Shown here piece after piece: positions 1-5,113 of a stretch of DNA of 5,113 bases. Position 1 is the first letter of the stretch. Each line of letters opens with the position of its first letter. The stretch is from GCA-2723085 sp042093455 (GTDB taxonomy: Bacteria; Bacteroidota; Bacteroidia; Flavobacteriales_D; Parvicellaceae), in assembly GCA_042093455.1 (NCBI GenBank), contig JBELEU010000160.1, forward strand, positions 1 to 5,113, given 5' to 3'. The translations under genes and the position numbers were made by a program. The notes under the pieces were generated by a model. It searched no databases. It saw only the letters and a list, made by a program, of their open reading frames with translations, and had not been told where the DNA came from.

Positions 1-946
1 CACCTTCAAACATAATTGTTGTAGCACCAGCCAACAACGGGCCATATACTATGTAAGTATGACCAGTAATCCATCCTATGTCTGCTGTACACCAATACAC
101 ATCGTCATCATTGTATTGAAAAACATTTCTAAAACTATACTCTGCATAGACCATATATCCACCACAATGGTGTTGAACACCTTTTGGTTGACCTGTTGAG
201 CCTGAAGTATATAAAACAAATAATGGGTCTTCACTATCCATAGATTCAGCATCGCAAATGGAATTCACTTTTTCATCTTCATCATGCCACCAACTATCAC
301 GACCTTGATTCATTGTAACGTTCTGTCCTGTTCTTTGAAGAACTATACAGGAATTAATGGTTGAGCAAGTTTCTAAAGCATCATCTGCTATATCTTTTAA
401 ACACATTTGTTTAGTGCCTCTATACAAACCATCAGAAGTAACTAAAATATTACAATCTGCATCATTGATTCTATCAGACAATGCTTTAGCAGAAAAGCCT
501 GCAAAAACCACAGAGTGAATTGCTCCAATTCTAGCGCAAGCAAGTGTTGCAATTGCTAATTCTGGAACCATTGGCATATAAAGACAAATACGATCTCCCT
601 TCTTTGCTCCGTTGGCTTTTAAAACATTAGAAAATCTACATACTTTTTCATGAAGTTCATTGTAGGATATTTGTCGATGATTCTCATTGGGGTTATTGGG
701 TTCCCATATAATAGCTGTTTTCTCTCCTCTTTTGTCTAAATGGCGATCCAAGCAATTTTCTGTAATATTTAATTTCCCATTTACAAACCAATTAACAGAT
801 GGGGTATTAAATTCCCAATCTAAAACACGATCCCATTTTTGTTTCCATAAAAATGAAGACGCTTGTTCTTCCCAAAAAGACTCTGGATTGTCAACACTCT
901 TTTTATATTGCTCTTGATACTCTGAAAAACTATTGATTTTATTCAT
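1..946 (-). CDS. acs: Acetyl-CoA synthetase (AMP-forming), N-terminal half, cut by the window edge
   Basis: Activates acetate with ATP and CoA to acetyl-CoA through an acetyl-AMP intermediate, in the cytoplasm; it feeds acetate into the TCA cycle and lipid synthesis. The frame is open from ATG (944-946) to the window edge, giving 315 residues, about half of the usual 630-650. Residues about 5-60 match the ACAS_N domain (SVDNPESFW, VNWFVNGKLNITENCLDRHL). The adenylate-forming domain follows: GDRICLYMPMVPELAIA (117-133), GAIHSVVFAGFSA (141-153), the nucleotide-binding P-loop YTSGSTGQPKG (246-256, about bases 179-211) and YWCTADIGWITGH (284-296), then GATTIMFEG at the edge. R176 in GLYRGTKQ probably corresponds to the CoA-contacting arginine of the Salmonella enzyme. 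The catalytic C-terminal domain with the acetylatable lysine is outside the window. The start is chosen because family similarity begins within the first ten residues; there is no Shine-Dalgarno sequence, as is usual in Bacteroidota. It lies 45 bases after the porin stop. The identity is not in doubt; propionyl-CoA synthetase is a less likely alternative. Confidence 0.96.
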   Translation of the reverse strand, partial: MNKINSFSEYQEQYKKSVDNPESFWEEQASSFLWKQKWDRVLDWEFNTPSVNWFVNGKLNITENCLDRHLDKRGEKTAIIWEPNNPNENHRQISYNELHEKVCRFSNVLKANGAKKGDRICLYMPMVPELAIATLACARIGAIHSVVFAGFSAKALSDRINDADCNILVTSDGLYRGTKQMCLKDIADDALETCSTINSCIVLQRTGQNVTMNQGRDSWWHDEDEKVNSICDAESMDSEDPLFVLYTSGSTGQPKGVQHHCGGYMVYAEYSFRNVFQYNDDDVYWCTADIGWITGHTYIVYGPLLAGATTIMFEG

Positions 947-964
947 GTTTGAATGATTTATTCT

Positions 965-995
965 CTAAAATAAGGAATTCTAAATAAGAATTCAA
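965..995 (-). promoter_or_regulatory. Candidate Bacteroidota-type promoter for acs
   Basis: On the minus strand a TTG (993-995) is followed after 20 bases by TATTTTAG (965-972), one base away from the Bacteroidota -7 consensus TAnnTTTG. The spacing lies within the range I recall for the TTG / TAnnTTTG promoter pair of this phylum. Transcription would start roughly at 955-962 and leave a very short leader before the acs ATG at 946. The -33 element overlaps the porin stop codon. In such AT-rich DNA a match of this quality can arise by chance, so this is a candidate only; the alternative is read-through from the porin gene. Confidence 0.3.
975..993 (-). repeat. Small perfect inverted repeat at the porin stop codon
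   Basis: GAATTCT (975-981) and AGAATTC (987-993) form a perfect 7-base inverted repeat around the 5-base loop AAATA. One arm overlaps the porin stop codon (992-994). On the minus strand it is followed by CTTATTTTAG, only a weak T-rich stretch, so as a terminator it would be poor. It could be a weak terminator, an mRNA 3'-end or processing hairpin, an operator between the -33 and -7 elements of the candidate acs promoter, or chance in AT-rich DNA. Confidence 0.35.
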
Positions 996-2818
996 TTTAA
1001 GAATAACCATTTTAAACCAAACTTTAAATATCTATCTGGATATGGATAATGTAATGCTGTAAAATAATTACCACCCAATAAACCAGCATTCAGGTGAGTC
1101 AGAAGAGTATAAAAAGTAACATTTTTAAGCATGAATTTAAACTCAAAATCTGAAATAAAATAGCTTCTTTGAGTAGTTGAAGTGCTTAATAAAAATGAAT
1201 TAATAACTGGATCATAATCCATCAAATAAAAATCACTGAACCATTTTGTTTTTACTGCAAATATCAATTTGAAATTATCTTTCTTTGGTGCTATAACATA
1301 GTTTAAATCAATACTGCTAATAAAATCAGGCAACTGATATATTTGAGCGCCTCCTTGATATTGATAAACAAATTGTGTTTTTAAACGAAATTTATTTTTT
1401 GAAAACTCATGATTTAGTGATGTTTGTAATACTTGAGACCTTCCTTTAAACTGTTGAGGAGTTGAATATTGATTGAAATAAATTGGATTGCTTATCTCAA
1501 AAAAACGGTGTTGAAAAACAAATGATTTCAAAGAAAAATAAGCTTCAATATTTAAGACTGTTTGATCAGAAATATTTTGTTGCCATTGATGATGATTGCT
1601 GTAAAAACTTCTATACTCAAAAGATGGTGTTAAACGACTTGCAGAAAAATTTAAATCTATTTGACTTTCCTTAATGTTAAACGTTAAATAATTACTGAAA
1701 TCAATGTTTGAGTTGCGATATCCACTGAAAAAATATTTTAAACCTGAATTAAAATTAAGATTAGTTGATGATATTGCGTAATTAAGAAATAAATTAAAAT
1801 TATCTAATGTGGTATCAATTAAAAGGTTGTTGTGATTTATTAATAATGAGTTAAAACCTAAAACTCTTACAATTTTTTTTTCTTTTGTTTCCTTAGTAGA
1901 AAGGAAATATAATGATGTATTTAATTCACTTTTTATAAGTGAGTCATGAGAAGAAACAGTATCTATATAATTAAATAAAAAATCATTTGCATTTAAAGAG
2001 TCAAAATAAAGTCTACTTTTTCTTGAAATAGAAGACTTAAAATTAATAGAATTATTCTTTCTATTGGATGAAGAATCTATCTGATTAATAAAATCATAAG
2101 AGTGATTAAAATATATTTGATGCATCTTTTCTAAAGAATATGCATTCATTAAATTAACATCTAATAATTTTCTATTTGCTGAAACCGCATCTGCTGCACT
2201 AAATAACGAATCGTTAACAATTCCACCGTTTTGCTGATTGTAAAGTTTATGTTGTTTAAAACCTAATACTCCATTGTATTTATCATCAGCTGATCTTGTA
2301 CTAAAATTGGATTGAAAATAACTATGATTGGTTGCTTGATTCTCAAAGTATCCATCAAAAGATCTTTTTAAATACGAAACTGCATAATTAGATTTATTGC
2401 TGATGTTTTGGGTATGAAAAATAGATAAATTCTGCTCCTGTTCATTACCTGTAATATAAGTAGCTTCTACAATGGGTGTATCGATTACGTATTTTGGTAA
2501 TGTAGGTTGTTCATCAAAGAAAAATGGTGTTAAAGCAGTTTTGTTTTCATCGTAATTAAAGAATAAAGATTTTGATACACTACCCGGACCTCCTGTTAAT
2601 AATTCAAATTGATTTGAATCAACAAAATATTCGAACGGATTCCAAATAGTATGACCTGTGTTAGTTGTTACTGTTATACTTGTTGAACCTGAATCTTTAA
2701 GTTGTTGAAAATTTTGAAAATTTAAATTATCAGTACTATCAACAATTGAAACGCTATCTACTTGACCATTACAAAAAACAACAACCAATAACCCTATTAT
2801 AAGATTATATATTTTCAT
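992..2818 (-). CDS. Putative porin, outer-membrane beta-barrel protein (Porin_10 type)
   Basis: A complete 608-residue exported protein predicted to form a beta-barrel in the outer membrane. Residues 1-18 are a signal peptide: MK, a hydrophobic core (LIIGLLVVV) and a likely signal peptidase I site before Q19, a common pattern in Bacteroidota. The mature part has no cysteine and is rich in Asn, Ser, Phe and Tyr. It shows many alternating polar/hydrophobic segments ending in aromatics, and a C-terminal strand YLKFGLKWLFLN fitting a barrel-closing strand. The segment DTPIVEATYITGNEQEQNLS (112-131), then NISNKSNYAVSY and a downstream QQNGG, resembles the conserved N-terminal part of the flavobacterial 'putative porin' family as I remember it (family PTPLTELFF..FEQGQ, then NTSKQFNFSIAYKG). 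NPFEYF is at 60-65. The substrate is unknown and pore activity is family inference. The ATG at 2816-2818 is the only start that keeps the signal peptide. It lies 13 bases after a terminator T tract, with no Shine-Dalgarno sequence. A run of nine A codes for residues 313-316. Confidence 0.8.
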   Translation of the reverse strand: MKIYNLIIGLLVVVFCNGQVDSVSIVDSTDNLNFQNFQQLKDSGSTSITVTTNTGHTIWNPFEYFVDSNQFELLTGGPGSVSKSLFFNYDENKTALTPFFFDEQPTLPKYVIDTPIVEATYITGNEQEQNLSIFHTQNISNKSNYAVSYLKRSFDGYFENQATNHSYFQSNFSTRSADDKYNGVLGFKQHKLYNQQNGGIVNDSLFSAADAVSANRKLLDVNLMNAYSLEKMHQIYFNHSYDFINQIDSSSNRKNNSINFKSSISRKSRLYFDSLNANDFLFNYIDTVSSHDSLIKSELNTSLYFLSTKETKEKKIVRVLGFNSLLINHNNLLIDTTLDNFNLFLNYAISSTNLNFNSGLKYFFSGYRNSNIDFSNYLTFNIKESQIDLNFSASRLTPSFEYRSFYSNHHQWQQNISDQTVLNIEAYFSLKSFVFQHRFFEISNPIYFNQYSTPQQFKGRSQVLQTSLNHEFSKNKFRLKTQFVYQYQGGAQIYQLPDFISSIDLNYVIAPKKDNFKLIFAVKTKWFSDFYLMDYDPVINSFLLSTSTTQRSYFISDFEFKFMLKNVTFYTLLTHLNAGLLGGNYFTALHYPYPDRYLKFGLKWLFLN

Positions 2819-2831
2819 TGAGAGTGAAAGT

Positions 2832-2869
2832 AAAAAAAAAGGTCATTACCAAAAAATGATAATGACCTT
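2832..2869 (-). terminator. Rho-independent terminator of the rpoC-DUF3467 transcript
   Basis: On the minus strand AAGGTCATTA (2860-2869) pairs perfectly with TAATGACCTT (2839-2848), giving a 10-bp stem with an 11-base loop. Nine consecutive T follow (2832-2840), two of them in the stem base. It begins 23 bases after the DUF3467 stop codon. The T tract lies only on the minus-strand side, so it acts on the leftward transcript. The stem has only three G-C pairs at its base, so termination may be incomplete. Notably, the porin ATG is just 13 bases beyond the T tract. Confidence 0.85.
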
Positions 2870-2892
2870 ATTAGTATTAAATGAACAAATTG

Positions 2893-3210
2893 TTAAGCTT
2901 GAGTAGCTGGACCTCCAAAATTTAAAGGAATAGCTGCCATTTGATCAGCTTCTTTTATTGTTCCATTATTTGACTCGTACTTAGAAATATTATCAGCTAA
3001 TGCTCTTTGCAGTTTTTTTGCATGTTCAGGGCTCATTACAATCCTAGATTTGACTTTTCCTTTTGGAACGCCTGGCATTATTCTAATAAAATCTAAAATG
3101 AATTCTGAAGAAGAGTGTGTAATAATTGCAAGATTAGAGTACAAACCTTCAGCAATTTCTTCTGAAAGTTCTATGTTTAATCCTTGCGGCTTTTCTTTTT
3201 CTTCGCTCAT
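2893..3210 (-). CDS. DUF3467 family protein, rpoC-linked, function unknown
   Basis: A complete 105-residue soluble protein with no signal peptide or membrane segment. The central part, YSNLAIITHSSSEFILDF (24-41), then RIMPGVPKGKVKSRIVMSPEHAKKL and ALADNISKYE, is the pattern I know from DUF3467 (PF11950), a small family commonly found next to rpoC in Bacteroidota. The start is acidic and lysine-rich (MSEEKEKPQG) and the tail (AAIPLNFGGPATQA) is probably flexible. The ATG at 3208-3210 follows the rpoC stop after 15 bases, with an A/T-rich leader (TTTAGTAATATTAAA) and no Shine-Dalgarno sequence. A terminator follows its stop, so it is almost certainly the last gene of the rpoC operon and made together with RNA polymerase. 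Its role is not established; an association with RNA polymerase or translation is only a guess from position. Confidence 0.92.
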   Translation of the reverse strand: MSEEKEKPQGLNIELSEEIAEGLYSNLAIITHSSSEFILDFIRIMPGVPKGKVKSRIVMSPEHAKKLQRALADNISKYESNNGTIKEADQMAAIPLNFGGPATQA

Positions 3211-3225
3211 TTTAATATTACTAAA

Positions 3226-5113
3226 TTATTTGTCAGTAAGAACCTCAACAGTCTCTTCCGAGTTTGCAAGCATGTTATTTAAATCTTCTTTTGAACCTAC
3301 CACCATTGAGTCATACTTTCTCATTCCTGTTCCAGCAGGGATTTTATGACCAACAATAACATTTTCTTTAAGACCTCTCATGTAATCAACCTTACCACTT
3401 ACAGCAGCTTGATTCAATACTTTTGTTGTCTCCTGGAATGAAGCAGCAGAAATAAAGCTATCTGTATGTAAAGATGCTTTAGTTATACCTTGAAGTAATG
3501 GCTGAGCAGTCGCAGTTAAAGCATCTCTTGCAATTACTGGTTTAGAATTACTTCTTTTAAGAGCTGAATTTTCATCTCTTAGTTTTCTAACTGAAACAAT
3601 TTGACCAGCTTTAAGAACTGTTGAATCACCAGGTTCTGACACTACTTTTTTACCAAAAATCTTATCATTTTCTAGAATAAACTCCCACTTGTTAACTGCG
3701 TTCTTTTCTAAGAATTTAGTGTCTCCTGCGTCATTAATTTCTACTTTTCTCATCATTTGTCTAACAATGACTTCGAAATGCTTATCATTAATTTTCACAC
3801 CTTGCAATCTATATACTTCTTGTATTTCATTTACAATGTATTCTTGAACAGCAGTAGGTCCTTTAATTGATAAAATATCAGAAGGAGTAATAGCTCCGTC
3901 AGATAATGTCTGACCAGCTTTAACATAATCATTTTCTTGAACAAGTATGTGTTTAGACAATGGAACCAAATATTTTTTGACTTCACCAGTTCTAGCTTCA
4001 ATAATAACTTCTCTATTTCCTCTTTTAATTTTACCATAAGAAGCAACTCCGTCTATTTCAGAAACAACTGCAGGATTTGAAGGGTTTCTTGCTTCAAACA
4101 TTTCAGTTACTCTTGGAAGACCACCAGTAATATCTCCAGATTTACCAGATTTTCTTGGAATCTTAACCATAACATCACCTGCTTTAATAGCATCACCATC
4201 TTTTACGATAATGTGTGCATCAACAGGAAGGTTATATGATTTTAATTCTTCTCCATCTTTCGAATTAACTGAAATAGTAGGAATCATTTTCTTATCCCTA
4301 TTTTCTTTAATAACAATTTCTGTAAATCCAGTTTGCTCATCGACTTCTTCTCTATATGTATAACCTTCTACAAGATTATTAAATCCTAATGAACCTTCAT
4401 ATTCTGAAATAATAACAGCGTTGTAAGGATCCCATTTACATATAACATCTCCTTTTTTAAGCTTATCCTTATCGTTAACTAAGAACAATGAACCATAAGG
4501 TATGTTAGCAGTCATGATTGGATTCCCAGTAGCTTTATCAATGATTTTAGCTTCACCAGTACGACCAATTACAATTTTCTCTACAGCACCATCATCTTTA
4601 GTTCTTTCAACTGTTCTTAATCCTTCAATTTCTAAAACACCATCGTTTTTAGCTACTAATTCAGCTTGATCAGCAATATTAGATGCGGTTCCACCCACGT
4701 GGAAAGTTCTTAGTGTTAACTGAGTACCTGGCTCCCCAATAGATTGGGCAGCAATAACACCAACAGCTTCACCTTTTTGAACCATTTTTCCGGTTGCTAA
4801 ATTTCTACCGTAACATAAAGTACAAACTCCTCTTGTTAATTCACAAGTTAAAACAGATCTGATCTCTACTTCTTCGATTCCGGCTTCATCAATTGCAACA
4901 GCAATATCTTCATTTATCTCAACTCCTTCACTGACAATAACTTCACCTGTTTCAGGGTGTTCAACATCAAATAAAGCAACTCTACCAAGAATTCTGTCGT
5001 ATAAGTTTTCAACTATATCATCACTCTTTTTAAGAGCAGATACAGTCAAACCTCTAAGTGTTCCACAATCCTCTTCGTTTATTACAACATCTTGAGCAAC
5101 ATCTACTAATCTT
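3226..5113 (-). CDS. rpoC: DNA-directed RNA polymerase subunit beta', C-terminal 628 residues (5' end outside the window)
   Basis: The beta' subunit of RNA polymerase, which with beta forms the active-site cleft. The frame runs open to base 5113, so the true start is off the window; roughly 800 N-terminal residues including the NADFDGD magnesium site are absent. The window begins RLVDVAQDVVINEEDCGT, which carries the first zinc-binding cysteine (codon 5065-5067). The other three are in TCELTRGVCTLC (codons 4843-4845, 4822-4824, 4813-4815), so the Zn site is complete. The trigger loop GEAVGVIAAQSIGEPGTQLT and LRTFHVGG lies at about 4690-4773, keeping the arginine and histidine equivalent to E. 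coli R933 and H936, with Leu in place of M932. About 180 residues between GGTAS and KSGDITGG (about 4138-4683) align with the E. coli SI3 insertion. The conserved LPRVTEMFEAR, YRLQGVKINDKHFEVIVRQM, GITKASLHTDSFISAASFQE and GLKENVIVGHKIPAGTG follow. Between RQMMRK and GITKA there are about 40 more residues than in E. coli, including KLRDENSALKR, which looks typical of Bacteroidota. The stop TAA (3226-3228) is 15 bases before DUF3467. Confidence 0.99.
   Translation of the reverse strand, partial: RLVDVAQDVVINEEDCGTLRGLTVSALKKSDDIVENLYDRILGRVALFDVEHPETGEVIVSEGVEINEDIAVAIDEAGIEEVEIRSVLTCELTRGVCTLCYGRNLATGKMVQKGEAVGVIAAQSIGEPGTQLTLRTFHVGGTASNIADQAELVAKNDGVLEIEGLRTVERTKDDGAVEKIVIGRTGEAKIIDKATGNPIMTANIPYGSLFLVNDKDKLKKGDVICKWDPYNAVIISEYEGSLGFNNLVEGYTYREEVDEQTGFTEIVIKENRDKKMIPTISVNSKDGEELKSYNLPVDAHIIVKDGDAIKAGDVMVKIPRKSGKSGDITGGLPRVTEMFEARNPSNPAVVSEIDGVASYGKIKRGNREVIIEARTGEVKKYLVPLSKHILVQENDYVKAGQTLSDGAITPSDILSIKGPTAVQEYIVNEIQEVYRLQGVKINDKHFEVIVRQMMRKVEINDAGDTKFLEKNAVNKWEFILENDKIFGKKVVSEPGDSTVLKAGQIVSVRKLRDENSALKRSNSKPVIARDALTATAQPLLQGITKASLHTDSFISAASFQETTKVLNQAAVSGKVDYMRGLKENVIVGHKIPAGTGMRKYDSMVVGSKEDLNNMLANSEETVEVLTDK

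Noticed and set aside
687..917. 76-codon open frame on the plus strand
   Set aside because: It lies antisense inside the well-matched acs coding region, has no recognisable protein features, and is explained as a shadow of that gene.
1483..1674. 63-codon open frame on the plus strand
   Set aside because: Antisense to the porin gene, low-complexity Lys/Asn/Phe composition typical of chance frames in AT-rich DNA.
2771..2773. Cys16 of the porin signal peptide as a lipoprotein attachment site
   Set aside because: The residues before it (VVF) do not fit a lipobox, which needs a small residue at -1; a signal peptidase I site before Gln19 fits better.
3050..3349. 99-codon open frame on the plus strand
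   Set aside because: Antisense across the DUF3467-rpoC junction; both genes there are firmly supported on the other strand.
3831..4046. 71-codon open frame on the minus strand
   Set aside because: Out of frame within conserved rpoC; the Leu/Lys-rich product resembles no protein I know.
5047..5049. TTG as the start codon of a shorter 607-residue rpoC product
   Set aside because: The same frame stays open to the window edge and the 21 upstream codons encode conserved beta' sequence, including a zinc-binding cysteine, so this is an internal codon.
1..5113. Search for a new defence, mobile or secretion system
   Set aside because: All genes are core or family-level recognisable, there are no direct-repeat arrays, transposase, integrase, toxin-antitoxin pairs or RNA genes visible, and base composition looks even along the window.

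Overview
The window is an AT-rich stretch (roughly one third G+C by eye) with every recognisable gene on the minus strand. The gene set points to Bacteroidota, most likely a Flavobacteriales-type (possibly marine) bacterium. It holds an rpoC with a Bacteroidota-style C-terminus followed at once by a DUF3467 gene, a Porin_10-like outer-membrane protein, start sites without Shine-Dalgarno sequences, and an acetyl-CoA synthetase of the type common in that phylum. The family-level placement is inference.

In transcription order (right to left): the 3' part of rpoC (RNA polymerase beta' subunit, 628 residues visible, 5' end off the window) ends at 3226. After 15 bases comes a complete 105-residue DUF3467 gene (2893-3210). 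A hairpin with a 9-T tract (2832-2869) lies 23 bases past its stop and looks like the intrinsic terminator of the rpoC-DUF3467 transcript. Only 13 bases after the T tract, a complete 608-residue outer-membrane beta-barrel protein of the Porin_10 ('putative porin') type begins (992-2818). Then, after 45 bases containing a small inverted repeat and a possible Bacteroidota-type promoter, comes the first half of acs (1-946, 315 residues visible, 3' end off the window).

Functionally these look like separate housekeeping units: transcription machinery plus a small protein of unknown function that travels with it, a surface channel or barrel protein, and acetate activation to acetyl-CoA. There are no gene-free stretches above 300 bases. 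I see no tRNA, rRNA, CRISPR array, insertion sequence, toxin-antitoxin or defence genes. The window reads as ordinary core chromosome. The least explained items are the rpoC-linked DUF3467 protein and the terminator placed almost on top of the porin start codon.
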